Part shown: in pieces, positions 1-12,116 of the stretch
How positions within the stretch are numbered: the stretch's first letter is position 1
Layout: each line of letters starts with the position of its first letter
DNA from: Cephalopachus bancanus
Taxonomy: Eukaryota; Chordata; Mammalia; Primates; Tarsiidae
DNA: 64,000 bases
Assembly (NCBI GenBank): GCA_027257055.1
Contig: JAPVLO010000519.1
Span: forward strand, 868,001 to 932,000
Reading direction: 5' to 3'
Made by a program: the position numbers and the translations under genes
Notes under the pieces: generated by a model
What the model was told of the DNA's origin: nothing
What the model saw: the letters and a program-made list of their open reading frames with translations, nothing else
Databases searched by the model: none

Positions 1-414
1 ATTTTGGGGGGTGGAGGGTTCTCCTACGTAATCCTTATACTAAATGAAGCCTATTTTGGAGTGGCATATTCTGATAGCCCACAATCATTTTGGGGGGTGG
101 CATATTTGGGATTTCTACATTATTTTGACCAGAGTTCTTCACTCCTAGGTAGATACCAAGGTATCACCCTTAATGTCTGTTCAAATTTCTTGTCTCCTAC
201 CCTTGATGTTGATCTAGCAGAAATTTCCTTACCGCTAATGTTTCTTCTTAATAATTTTCTATTTACTGATATCCACCGGCCTTCTCGACTCTGCTCCTTG
301 ACTATAAATCCTCATTTGCCCTACTTTATTCAGAATTGAGACCAATTTTATACTGAGGTCTCTTTCCTCCCATTTCAGTAGTTCCTGACTAAAATATGCT
401 TTTACTGCTTTAAC
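1..414. other. No gene recognised; possible LTR remnant
   Basis: AT-rich single-copy-looking sequence. The stretch near 340-410 has the feel of the 3' end of an endogenous retroviral LTR, but I cannot match it to a family. The open frame at 4-339 has no recognisable domain and is probably chance. Confidence 0.2.
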
Positions 415-492
415 TAATGTCTGGCTTTGCTTTACTTTAACAAATCTCAGTTTTCTCAATTTGTAAAATGGTGACAATAATGCCCTCTTGTA

Positions 493-668
493 ACTGCAGG
501 GTGGGGGTGGGGGTAGGGGTGGGGAGCTGGGATTGACAGTAGTTGATATCCATCTGGGGAAGGGGGGGGCACACCTCATCAATAAGGGTGCCTGCACAAT
601 GAACATTTGTATACCGAACCCTGAATTGTACCCCACAATTTCAAAATAAAAATTAAAAGAGAAAAAAA
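493..668 (+). mobile_element. 5'-truncated young L1 3' end with TSD
   Basis: This is the last ~175 bp of a LINE-1: a G-rich 3' UTR, the block GTATACCGAACCCTGAATTG, and an AATAAAAATT tail ending in poly-A. A 17-bp target-site duplication with one mismatch flanks it (476-492 AATAATGCCCTCTTGTA and 669-685). The target was a MIR. The same 3' UTR recurs at 31269, 32453 and 61287 (sense) and at 56240 and 58269 (antisense). Confidence 0.85.
499..524 (+). other. G-quadruplex motif in L1 3' UTR
   Basis: Four or more runs of three to five G separated by one or two bases (GGGTGGGGGTGGGGGTAGGG and on). This is a canonical intramolecular G4 pattern in the 3' UTR of the young L1. Confidence 0.85.
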
Positions 669-770
669 AATAATGCTCTCTTGTATAGAATTGCAGTGAG
701 GATTAAGTGACATTATGCTTGTGAAAAATTTAGTGTTCAATAAATATTAACCATTATTATTATTTATTTT

Positions 771-1311
771 GTTAACGTAAAGTGACTGAGGTAGGATTCA
801 ATCAATAGAAATTCATTTTGCCAAGGTTGAGGACACACCTGAGAAAAAGATCACAGGAGTATCTGTGACTTGTGCTTTTTACCAAAGCGGTCTTGTTGAA
901 CATAATATTTAAAGGGGAAAGCAAGCAAGAGGAGAGAAAAGGGAGAGAGGGTAGATAGTGAGACAGATGCTTACATTCTTGTGAGGTTCTAATTACCCTC
1001 AGTAACCCTAAATTTTACATATAAAAAGAGCGAGTAAAGGAAAAAGTCAATTTTGCACTGTGTCAAACTCAGTAAATCTATATTTCATACAAGATAAAGT
1101 ACAGTTGAAAAGAGGGATCAGAGAAAATAAGACTATCATACAGGGTTCTGAAACTATAGCTATCAGTTTGGGAACACAAACAAGGCAATAGTGGTGACTC
1201 AGTTTCCAAGTTACTTTCCCTTTGGCACACTGAGTTTCAGGTCCTGAGATTCCATTTTTCTTTCACAGTTGTCTCATACACACACAATTCAGTGTTTGTT
1301 TGATTTTGTTT
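771..1311. other. Unassigned, possible old LTR
   Basis: No gene. The segment from 790 to 910 and the purine-rich stretch at 910-960 look like a decayed LTR in reverse, but I cannot name it. Confidence 0.2.
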
Positions 1312-1324
1312 TCTTAGTACTTTC

Positions 1325-1612
1325 TTTTTTTTTCTTTTTCGAGTTGGAGTCTCACTCTGTCGCCCAGACTGGAGTGCAGTGGCCGCTGCCGGCCACCGCA
1401 GTCTCGACTGCTGGGCTCCGGTGATCCCTCTGCCTCAGCCTTCCAAGTAGCCTGAATTACAGGCGCGCGCTACCACGCCCGGCTGATTTTTTGATTTGTT
1501 GTAGAGATGAGGTCTCGCTGCCCAGGCGGGTCTCGAACCCGCGGGCTCAGGCAATCCACTCATCTCAGCCTCCCAAAGGAGCGGGATTACAGGCTGAGCC
1601 ACCGAGCCTGGC
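1325..1612 (-). mobile_element. Young dimeric Alu, antisense
   Basis: Full-length dimeric Alu reading from a T-rich tail (1325-1340) to its 5' end at 1612. It is bounded by the 13-bp duplication TCTTAGTACTTTC (1312-1324 and 1613-1625). It carries the subfamily's B-box hairpin and right-arm GTGGCCG/CGGCCAC stem. The short open frames across it come only from Alu sequence. Confidence 0.93.
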
Positions 1613-1625
1613 TCTTAGTACTTTC

Positions 1626-3424
1626 AAACCCTCTAAATCTTCTCTTGCTGTTTGTCATCCCTTCTTTAAAATGTTTTTCCTCCTTCAGCTTCTGTTGCAT
1701 TGCACGCTCCTGATTCTTCTGCTACCTCTTTTACCTTTTCTTCTCTCCCTTCCCTTTTCCCATATCCTAAGTGTAAGAGTGGCATATGCATGAGGTTTTG
1801 TTGCTGATCGCAGATGCTGTTACTCATCGCTTGCAGGTCGAAATAAACAAGCACAAGATGTAGTGCAAGGAAGGTAACGTTATTTCAAAAGCCGTAAGAC
1901 GGAGAAATGGCCAGGCTCAAACCTCAAAGAAATGATTTCAAAGTCTTGTGCAGAGGGTAAAGAATTTTATAGGAAAAAGATAGGAATGAGGGGTATTTAG
2001 GAGTGGTGCATATTACAGGATTATGTCTCTTGCTTGGATGATCATCTTGAATTGCTGTCCACATGTCATCTCAATAGTGGTCAGCTTGAAGATTAAACTC
2101 CTAGGGTGATTTTTGAATCTGGCCATAGAGTATCCCGGAGCCAGTGACTTCTGAACTATGAGGCTCCAAGTGCAGCTTATTCCAAGATTAATTTCTGAAA
2201 TGTTTCAAGCAAGTACACAATTAAAGCGATGGGTATGTGCTTAATCATAATCACAGGATCATTGTGTATGGGGAACTCAAAGAGGAAAAGAAAGAGAAAA
2301 CAAAACTTAATGTGTTCCAGCAAACTATATTGTGAGGTTAGAAACAAGAAAACAAATAATTTTCAAGACCTGGGATTCTTTGTTACAGTATGATGTTTCT
2401 CTTCTCCTTACACTCATCCTGTATAGTCTCATTAATTGTCAAGGACTGCCAGTCTACATGTTGTGCAAATGCATTCCAGAGCAGAGCACAACACCTGGCG
2501 CCTAATAGCCAGTCAATGAACTTTTTTTGATGACATAAATTCTGTATTTCCAATTGTCACTTCTTCCTAACGTTGCAAAGACGTTCTGAGCAGGATTATC
2601 TCTACCTGGATATTATGCCCTATTTTTCAGCTTTTTGCTGTGTTTCCTATTTTAACAATGCAAACACCTCTCAGTTACAGAAATTTAAAACCTGAACTCA
2701 TCTTTGGCTTCTCCCATCCCTTTGCCTGCATAGTCAGTTATTTGCCAAGTTGAGTCAATTGTAACTCTGTCTAATGTGGGGGAAATAACCTATTAACTAG
2801 TGTTGTAGCTTTTAGCTTCCTGGAAGCCAACTATTATTAATGCAATTACTTCCCTTAGCCTTCTTTTAAACCAATACTTGTAAGGGTTTTAAAAAGGACC
2901 AGTAAAACGTTTTTAATCAGCTATAATTGTCAATTTGCAGATACAGGCAAAGAAGGGTTAAGCAAACCTAACTTAGATACATGAATTACATTTTCTATTA
3001 TGAAACACTGGAAGTTTCAGAAAATCTTGACGAGAAATGTTAAAGGGCAAAATTTAATTTACTTAGCAATTGAACAAAAATTTGAATGGCAGATACAATA
3101 TCTGCCAGGAAGAAAAAGATATACTATTTTTTCACTGAAATATTTTTAGAGACACCATGGTAACTCTTGCATGTGAACAGATTTATTCACCTTCAAGGGG
3201 AAAAAAGGTAATAGTCAAATCACTGTTCGGTACTGATGTGCAGATTTGTAGTCGAATACATTCCTGGTATTTAGTTTTCCCATATTGTTGAAAGTAGGGC
3301 CACTGCGAAGCACATGGCTCATGTGCACTTTTCCCATTGAACGCTCTGGTGGTCCTAGGAGTTGTGCAATGTTGTAACAACCGTGGGTGAGAGAACTGTG
3401 TAGGCTTCAACTCAATAGCCTAAG
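1626..3424. other. No gene recognised
   Basis: About 1.8 kb. 1830-2300 has the irregular composition of an old LTR or ERV fragment, with no confident match. The rest is AT-rich and looks unique. I see no splice-flanked coding segment that I could defend. Confidence 0.25.
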
Positions 3425-6400
3425 CTTCTCCCTCCAGAATCTAGAGAAAAGAGAGCAAAGCAAACTCAATACAAACAAAAGGGAGACAATAATAAGCACA
3501 AGAGTAGAAATCAATGGAATTGAAAGCAAGAAAACAATGGGGCAATTAAGTTTAAAAAACAGGTTCTTTGATTTAAGAAAAATAAATACGAATGGTAAAT
3601 CTTTCACAATGCTGAGATAAAAATAAAAAACCCACAATCACCAATGTTATGAATGAAACAGGAGATTTAGCATAGACTCTAAAGAAATCAAAATGATACT
3701 AATGAAATGCTGTAAACAACTCTACACATGTCAATTTGATGCCATAGAAGAAACAGACCAATCGTTTGACAAATACATACTACCAAATCTCACTGAAAAT
3801 GAAATATTTTGAACAGCTCTATAACTGTTAAAGAATTGGTTTTACAATTTTAAAATGACAAGATGTTTCTAATTCATGAAGACCAATGTTGCACAATCTT
3901 TTGCAGAAAATAGAATAGCAAAGACTACTTCCCAACTCATTTTATGCGGGCAGCTTTAACTTGATACCCAGGAGAAAGAGTGCAAAGCAAAACAAAGCAA
4001 AACAAACAACAACAACAACAACAACACAACCCCCTCAAACTACAGATTGAAATCCCTCATGAATGCAGATGCAAAAATCTTTAAGAATTATTAACAAACA
4101 GAACTCAACAATATATAAAAAGAATTATACAGCATGACCAAGTGTTGTCTATAATTATATAAGAATATATAAGAATATATTCAGTGCATGATATAAGTAG
4201 ACTAAAGAAAAAAAAACACATGATCATATCAATTAGTGAAGAAAAATAATTTTAAATTTTACATATTTTTAATGATAAAAATACTTTCAGAAAGATAGGA
4301 ATACAAGGAAACTTCCTCAACTTGATAAAAGTATCCATTTAAAAAACAGCCTCTAACATTATACTTAAATACGAAACAATGCTTTTTCCTGAGATGGGAC
4401 ACAAGGCAAGTATTCCTGTTCTCACTGCTGGAAGCAAATGCAGTAAAGCAAGAAAAGAAAAGGCATACAGTTTAATAAAGGAAAAAATAAAGTTGTCTCT
4501 ATTTTCAGATGACATGATTGTCTGTGTACGAAACACTGAGGAATCTAAAATAATTCATTCCAGAGCTAATAAATGAGTCCAGTAAGATTACAGGACACAA
4601 AAAGAAAAAAAGCATGCAAAAATCCACTTTATTTCTATATACTAATAAGGAACACATAGACACCAAAATTAAAAATAAAATACCATTTTCAGTCACTCAA
4701 AAAATATGAATTATTTAGTTGTAAATCTAAGAAAACATCTACAGACTTTAATGTTAAAAACCACAAAATGTTGATGAAAGAAATAAAATCTAAATAAACA
4801 GAGATGTGCTGTGTTCAATAATTGGAAGATCAACATCATAGTAAAATGCCAATTCTCCCCAAATTGATATATATTTAATGTAATTCCTATCAATATTTCA
4901 GCAAAAATCATATAGATTTGGACAGGAATATTCTAAATTTTTTTATTTAAAGGCAAAAAAGCTGGAATGGCTAAAACAAATTTAAAAAAGAAAAATAAAT
5001 TGAGAAGAATCAGTCTACCCAATTTCAAGACTTCCTATATAGCTGCAGTATTGCAGAGTGTAGTATTGGCAAGGGGAGATATGTATAGATCAATTGAAAA
5101 GAATAGAGAAATCAATAATAAATCCACACACACATTCCTAACTGTATTTTTGCAAAGATGCAAAAACAAAGTATGAATGAAAGACAGACTTTTTAAACAA
5201 ATGGTATTGAAGTAATTGAACATCTATGGGCAAAAAATAAACCTCAACCTAAATCTCACACATTACATACAAATTAACTCAAAATGGGTCACCAACTTAA
5301 ATGTGAAACTTTCAGACAAAAGAACCCAGAAGAAAGTTTTCAGACTTTAGAGCATGGTTGAAAGGAATCTTAGGCTTGACGTGATCTGTAAAAATATTCT
5401 TTACTTGGACTTTATCAAAAGTAAACAATCTTGCTGTGAAAAAGACCCTGTTAATAATATTTAAAAAAAGCCATAAACTTTTTAAAATATTTGCAAACCA
5501 CGTATCCAACAAAGGATTCGTATCTAGGATATATTAAGAACTTTTAAAACTCGACAGTAAGAAAACCATCCAAGAAAAAAGTGTGCAAATGCCATGGATA
5601 GAAGTTTCATTGAAGAGAATATACAGCTGGCAGATAAGAACATGAAAAGATTCTCAACATCACTAGCCAACAGGAAAATGCAACTTAAAAATGAAATGAA
5701 AAATATAGACAATACCAAATGTTGATGAGGATGCAGAGAAACTGTGTCACTCATACATTCCAGATGGAAATGTAAACTGGTACAGCTACACTGGAGCAAC
5801 TTGACAGTTTCTTTTAAAATTACATATACAACTACCATATGAACTGGTAGTTGCATTCCTGTTCATTTATCCCAGAGAAGTAAACATTTATGTTACCACA
5901 AGAAAGTTGTATATTAATGCTTATAGCAGTATTCTTTTTGTAATAGCCACAAAATAAAAAGATCAAACAACAACAACAAAAGATTCTTCAATAGGTGAAT
6001 GATTAAAAAATGGGGTTATACAGCCGGGCTCAGTGGTTCAGCCTGTAATCCCGCGCCTTTGGGAGGCTGAGGTGAGTGGATTGCCTGAGCCTGCAGGTTC
6101 GAGACCCACCTGGGCATCTCTACAATAAATCAAAATGAGCTGGGTGTGGTAGCGCATGCCTGTAGTTCCAACTACTTGGAAGACTGAGGCGGAAGGATCG
6201 CTGGAGCCCAGTAGGTCGAGGCTGCGGTGGCCGGGAGCAGCCACTGCACTCCAGTCTGGGCGACAGAGTGAGACTCCAACTCAAAAAAAGAAAGAAAAAA
6301 AAGGGGGTTATGCATTTTTTAACACAGCAATTTTTAAAGAATTAATTTTCTACTTGATTTTTAGGTTTGAACAATGTAATCATAGCCTCAATATTAAATT

Positions 6401-7090
6401 CACCTTTCACAAATAACCTATTTTTTTTCAAAAGAAACTGGTACATCCATACCATGGAATACTAAATAAAAAATAATGAACTATTGGTAATTGCAGCAGC
6501 ATGGATGAATAAAAAGAGCAAATCCTTAAAGGTTACATACTATATGCTTCCATTTATACAATATTCTTGAGATAATAAGATTACAGAAATATGGAAGACA
6601 TTAGTGGTTTCCAGAGGTTTGAGAGGTAGAAGAAGAGAAGTGGATGTGATTACACATAGCAACATGAAGAATTCTTCTGGTAATGGAAATATTCTGTATC
6701 TTCACACAGTCAAGTTCATTTAGAGAAAAAGAAAGAATGAGCTATCAAGCCATTCAAAAACATGAGTGGACCTTAAATCCATATTGCTAACTGAAAGGAG
6801 CCAGATCTAAAAAACTGATTACATTTATAGGTACAGTACATGATTACATTCATATGACAGTCTGGAAAAAAGCAAAACCAAAGAGAGGATAAACAGATAA
6901 GTGATTGCTAGGGGCTAAGAGATAGAAGAAGAGAGTTGAATAAGTAAAACACAGATAATATTTTAGGGCAGTATAGTTATTCCTTATGTTACTGTAATTG
7001 TGAATATCTGACACTAAGCATTTGTCAAAACCCATAGAACTTTACAACACAAAGAATAAACCTTAATTTGTGAAAATTAAAAAAAAATCA
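3425..7090 (+). mobile_element. Decayed L1 (ORF2 to 3' end), Alu-split
   Basis: An old LINE-1 in sense orientation. ORF2-like sequence runs from about 3425, with phrases typical of the reverse-transcriptase region near 3960-4130, 4320-4720 and 4860-5060. The C-terminal part follows to about 6000. It resumes after an Alu at about 6425 with the GGAATACTAAATAAAAAATAA region and ends in a poly-A stretch near 7078. Stops and frameshifts are throughout, so no frame exceeds about 110 residues. It is a fossil. Confidence 0.8.
6021..6300 (+). mobile_element. Young dimeric Alu inside L1
   Basis: Full dimeric Alu with an A-rich tail at 6282-6302. An imperfect target duplication flanks it (GGGGTTATA at 6012-6020 and GGGGTTATG after the tail). 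It splits the old L1 at 3425-7090. It has the young-family consensus, with a few changes in the left-arm B box and in the right-arm stem loop. Confidence 0.9.
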
Positions 7091-7091
7091 A

Positions 7092-8295
7092 AAGTCAAAT
7101 CATCTCAGGATATAATGCAGATTGTGACAAAACGATCTTACTCTAAGTGTGTGAAACAACCTCACTTAAGGGTATAAGGAAACATAAGTCCTGACTTAAT
7201 CAATTTTGAAAATATGTGGAGACTGTAGGCTAAGAGCATAAGAAACTATATATAAGAACTGTACTCTAGTTGATAATGTTGCTCCCACAGAAGTTTGGCT
7301 TAACAATTTTGAAACCACTATATGTATGTACAAAAACTGAACAATTAAGTAAATTCATGGTAGATGATAGGAATTTGATTTCACATGGTTGAAGTAGAAG
7401 TTTACTGACAAGCAAACAATAGGAGGAGGAGGCTAGAATAATCCTTGTGGTACTGGATTAGAGTCCATACTTACATAACTAAGTTATTTACTTAAATAAT
7501 AAATGGGGGAAAAGAAACACATCTCCTATGATGAAGAACTTCAAGTAGTTTATGCTTGCAAGGAGGTCTAGAACATATCTCTCCACTTCTTAATTGAAGC
7601 CTGTACATAATGACTTCTTGCCAGTATGGAGAGGGGTTGCGGGAAAGAGTAATTTTACAGTAGAGAAAACTGACCAACACTACTTCAAACTAGGTGGTCA
7701 CAGTTAACATCAACAATGATAAGTACTGTTAATAGTATGTACTCTTGGTATCTTGGTATAGTATAATGAAAATGGCACTTCATCTCTGTAATCTTTCTCC
7801 GCAAAACCTGTAAGCCCAGTTTAATAAAGAGAGGAACATCAGGCAACTCACAATTAAGGGGCATTCTATAAAATATCTGACCAGTGATTCTCAAAACTGT
7901 CAAGGTCTTCAAGCAAATTACAATTAAGATGCATTTTATAAGACACTTGACAAGTACTTCTCAAAACTGTCAGGGTCATACGCAAGAAAAATCCGAGAAA
8001 CTGTCACAGTTAAGTAGACGTGACAACTAAATATAATGTGGTCTCCTAGATGGGATTCAGACTAGAAAAAGAACATTAGGAAAAAAATATAACTCTAAAG
8101 TATGTGCTTTGGTTAATAATAATGTACCAATACTGGTTTATTGATTATGACAAATATACTAAACTGATGTAACAAATGTTAATAATAAGGAAAACTGGGT
8201 GTGGGGTTTATCAGAACTCACCGTACTATCTTCATAATTTTTCTGTGAATCTAAAGCTATTCTAAAAATTGAAAGTTTATTTAAAAATGTTAGAT
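7092..8295 (+). repeat. Old L1M-like 3' end
   Basis: The sequence from about 7120 to 8295 resembles the 3' region of ancient L1M elements. Recognisable parts are the AAACTGTCA...AGGTC motifs, the TTAATAATAATGTA block and a terminal AAAGTTTATTTAAAAA. A short internal tandem duplication lies at about 7853-7985. The exact subfamily is uncertain. Confidence 0.5.
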
Positions 8296-9365
8296 AAGTT
8301 TGGAGTTAAACACTAAGACTTGCCACTATTTTTAAGGCCTAATTACATGCTTTTTGGAAAATGGACGATTTCTAAACAAGAACTTTTCTTGTTTAGAAAT
8401 GGACTCACCAATGGTTCAATTCAATAATGGCAGTTTCTTCCCAAATTCTGATTGTTCAGGACCACAGAGACTAAAATAGATAAAGTGAATTATGGATATT
8501 ATGATGACAGGGGAGTCAAAAGACTGCTCTGATTCAGCTTAGCATTTAGAATGCACAAGAAGCAATGTAAAATGTTATTTTCTCTGTTTCTTTTAGAAAA
8601 TGGTAGAGAGAAATTATTCTCTTGAGAAACACTCTGGATAGTGTATCAAAAAATATGATTCTGGGTGTTGTTTCAGTACATGTGGTCAATGATTCTTAGG
8701 ACTCTAAATCATGAGGCAGGAAGCAAAAATCTGCCTCAGGTGGGAGTATGTTGGGCAGAAATTACCCTGAGATTGAATAAATAGCAGTAATAGGAACTCA
8801 TTTTTGCTTCTCAGATGTGTGACAACCATTTGAAAAGGTACTAATTCTGTTTAGAAAGATACCTTACTCAAATTTCAGGGGTGAACATTTTAGGCATGAT
8901 GTACTGCTTTTTGGCAAATGCAATGACTTCTCAAGGGATGTAATACAAATACTTGGAGTCATTTGATCAGAGGAGCCATTTAACTTTAACCTCATTCAAT
9001 TTAGACTGTTTACACCATCTGTAATAGCACAGAGTGAGAACAGAAACAAAGCAGAAAAATGAACTTTCCTCACTGGCTGCTAAAATGTACTTCAATAGAA
9101 CTTCTCTGGCAAGGGCTGGATTTAAGTTTATAGTAACAACAATTTAGTGCAATTTCAGGGGTTGGAAGTGAGATAGTAAGGAGATTGGAGAAAGGTAAAC
9201 AAAGTACACAGAAATCTCTTGAACCTGTTCAATGTTCACATAGCGAGAGGATAACACCAGTTTGGCTTAAAATTCTAGGCTATTCTTAGTGTAGATCAGC
9301 TTTCATGTAATCTAGTTTGAGGCTTGGCTACTTACACAACATTCATCAGGGATTCCTTAAGCTAC
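8296..9365. other. No gene recognised; perfect hairpin
   Basis: AT-rich and unassigned. The one structured element is a perfect inverted repeat at 8368-8400: ATTTCTAAACAAGAA, a 3-base loop CTT, then its exact complement. Confidence 0.4.
8368..8400. repeat. Perfect 15-bp inverted repeat, 3-nt loop
   Basis: ATTTCTAAACAAGAA, loop CTT, then TTCTTGTTTAGAAAT. Every base of the arms pairs. It is not part of any repeat that I recognised. Confidence 0.95.
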
Positions 9366-9462
9366 ATAGTAATTAAAAGGTATTATTTGGGGGCAACCCT
9401 CTCGGGTCCCTTCCCACTGTGGGAGCTTTTCTGCCTCTCAATAAATCCTGCTTTCTTACTAA
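9366..9462 (+). repeat. LTR 3' fragment with poly-A signal
   Basis: A short C/T-rich block ends in TCAATAAATCCTGCTTTC, the usual R/poly-A signal layout of gammaretrovirus-like (ERV1) LTRs. Only the terminal ~100 bp is recognisable, so the family is not named. Confidence 0.45.
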
Positions 9463-10590
9463 AAAACAAACAAACACAAAACTAGTATTTGTTGGTGACT
9501 TTCTTCATATAGTCGTGGTGATAAGAATGTGTTAGGAAAGAAGACACACTGCAAAGTGACATTTTGCTGGAAAGTTCATCTCAAGACAACTTTGTCTTCC
9601 TGAAGCAACCAGGCCTACTACTAAGAAACTAAGTTCCCATCCAAGAGAGTTTTATAAAGATTGTTACACTAAACTATAGAGATGGTTCATATGATATATT
9701 TTATGCTGCTGTTGAGTTTTGAAGAACTGTAAAAACTACAAGTTGCTTTGGATTTTCTTTATTTTTATACATTCTGTAGATGTGTTTGCAAATTCCTGTT
9801 GGTTTCTTTCTAAAAGATATGAGTGAGAGTGGGGAAAGAGAAAGGTCTTTATCTCCAAATGTTCCCATTAATGTTTACCAAGCAATTTAATTTTTTCCAC
9901 TCTTCCACCGTAATGTTTTCATTCCTACATTCATTCTACATAATTAAAAATTATTCCTTACAAATCTATCTAATGAGTAATGACTTTACCATCAAATCCC
10001 CAGACTCCCACAGAGTTAAATTATAGAGACGCAGTTAAATTTGCCTGAAAAGCAGTGAAAATAACTTTTGGAATAAGAGAAGTGAGACTGAGAAATTTGG
10101 TCCAGAATGATCTTTCATGCCTTTAGGAATTACATATGTGCATGCATAATCACACTCATATCATGAAAGGCAAGGCCTTGAGTGTCTGAATTAAGTAACT
10201 GTGAGATATGCTAAGGGATTGTGTTATTGTTAATTAAGAAATGATTCTTTTTACCTTCAAAGTCTCATTTCTCCTAATCAGATGATTATATCGGTATCCT
10301 ATTTTTTATGCTATGTGTTTTTAAAAAACATTTATAAGACAATACCACTTGAATTACACTAAGGGAGCTTGGTATACCATTCTTCTATTTTCATTTCTGA
10401 AAATAATTAGAGAAGACAGTTGTAGAACCACCTTTACTAATTAGTAATAGTAAGTAAATCACAATATTTGGAATCCAACACATTTCATAATGTTAGATTA
10501 GTAGACACTTTATTTAATTTCTTAAGGGCAAAAATTAAGACAGCATTTATATATATATGTATATATGTGTGCACTGTGTATATATATATT
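9463..10590. other. No gene recognised
   Basis: AT-rich with no recognised repeat. A (TA)n-rich patch lies near 10547-10590. The open frame at 9823-10026 has no recognisable domain. Confidence 0.3.
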
Positions 10591-10671
10591 ACAAAAAATG
10601 AATGTATATGGTACAAAGTTCGGTGAGTTTTGAAAAATGTGTATGATCATGTGACTAAATAAATTTTGTTC

Positions 10672-12116
10672 AACAGTGGATAACTTTTTGGTCAACAGTG
10701 AATCACATATTTGAACGTGTTCCCATAAGGTTAAAATGGAGTTTAAAAAAATCTTGTTGATTAGTGATGTTGTAGCCATTGTAACATCATAGTGTATAAT
10801 GCATTACTCATGTGTTTGTGGTGATGCTGGTGTCAACAAACCTACCGCACTGCCAGTTGTACAAAAGTCTAACGTGTAGAATGCTTAATGCTTAATAATG
10901 ATGATAGACATTTATGTTACTGGTTTATGTTTCTTTTTTTTTTTTTTGAGTTGGAGTCTCACTCTTTCGCCCCTGCTGGGCTCCAGTGATCCTTCCACCT
11001 CAGCCTTCCAAGTAGCCGGAACTACAGGTGCGTGCTACTACACCCAGCTAATTTTTGTTTTATTGTAGAGATGAGGTCTTGCCAAATTGCCCAGGTGGGT
11101 CTCAAACCCACAGGCTCAGGCAATTCACTCGCCTCAGCCTCCCAAAATGCTGGGATTACAGGCTGAGCCACCGAGCCCGGCCTGGTTTATATATTTCTTA
11201 CCCTATGCTGTTTATCATTATTTTGGAGTGTGCTCATTCTACTTGTAAACTAGTTAACTGTAATAAGACAGCCTCAGGCAAGTCTTTCAGGAGGTATTCC
11301 AGGAGAATACATTGTTACCGTTGGCTCCATGTGTGTTACTGCCCTTAAAGACCTTCAAGTAGAACAAGATATGAAGGTGGAATATAGTGATATTGATGAC
11401 TGTGACTCTGTATAGGCCAAAGCTAATATTTGTGTTGATACCTTAGTTTTTAACATAAATGTCGAAAAAGTAAAACGAAATTAAACAATTTTAAAAATAG
11501 AAAAACATTTGAAGAATAAGGATATAAAGAAAGAAAATGTTTTTGTTCAGCTGTAGCATGTGTTTGTGTTTTAAGTGCTACCACAAAAAAATTTTTAAAG
11601 TTTATAGAGTAAAAAAAAAGTTACAGTAAGCTAAGGTTAACTTATTACTGAAGAATAAAATTTTAAAACATAACTTTAGTGTAGCCTAAGTGTACAGTGT
11701 CTATATAGTCTATAGAGGTGTACTATAATGTAGTAGGCCTTCACATTCACTCGCTGTGCACTAACTCATCCTGAGCAGCTTTCTGTCCTTTAAACTCCAT
11801 CCAAGCTAATTGCTTCATAGAGATGTACCATTTTTATCTTTTATACTATATTTTCCTGTACCCTTTCTATGTTTAAAAGTGTTTAGATACACAAATATTG
11901 ACTATTGTATTACAGTTGCCTACAGTATTCAGCACAGTAACATAGTCTACGGGTTTGTAGCCTACAAGCAATAAGCAATACCATATAGCCAGGTGTGTAG
12001 TGGGCTAGACTATCTAGGCTTGTGTAAGTACACACTGTGATGTTCACACAACAACAAAATGCCTACTGACACATTTCTCAAAATGTATCCTTGTCATTAA
12101 GTGACTCATGACTGTG
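10672..12116 (+). mobile_element. Tigger2-like DNA transposon, Alu-split
   Basis: The sequence follows the Tigger2 (MER28 parent) layout. Near the left end is a stretch around 10700-10780. Then come GCATTACTCATGTGTTTGTG at 10801, a segment near 11350-11415 that would encode the C-terminus of a pogo-type transposase, long A/T-rich 3' sequence, and a terminus near CATGACTGTG at 12107-12116. The left terminal repeat is eroded. No usable frame remains. Tigger elements are TA-targeting cut-and-paste transposons of the Tc1/mariner superfamily. Confidence 0.7.
10931..11181 (-). mobile_element. Alu with left-arm/right-arm deletion, antisense
   Basis: An antisense Alu inserted in the Tigger2 element, with target duplication CTGGTTTATGT/CTGGTTTATAT at 10920-10930 and 11182-11192. 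About 45 bp of the right arm is missing between CGCCC and CTGCTGGGCTCC, which removes the subfamily's GTGGCCG hairpin. All other arms are present. Confidence 0.88.

Larger units (their letters stand above)
415..770 (+). repeat. MIR SINE, split by an L1 end
   Basis: The MIR 3' half is readable on both sides of an insertion. TTTGTAAAATGGTGACAATAAT lies on the left in part; GTGAGGATTAAGTGAC, TTCAATAAATATT and ATTATTATT lie on the right. Together they follow the usual MIR order. Bases 493-668 are a later L1 insertion. Confidence 0.75.
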
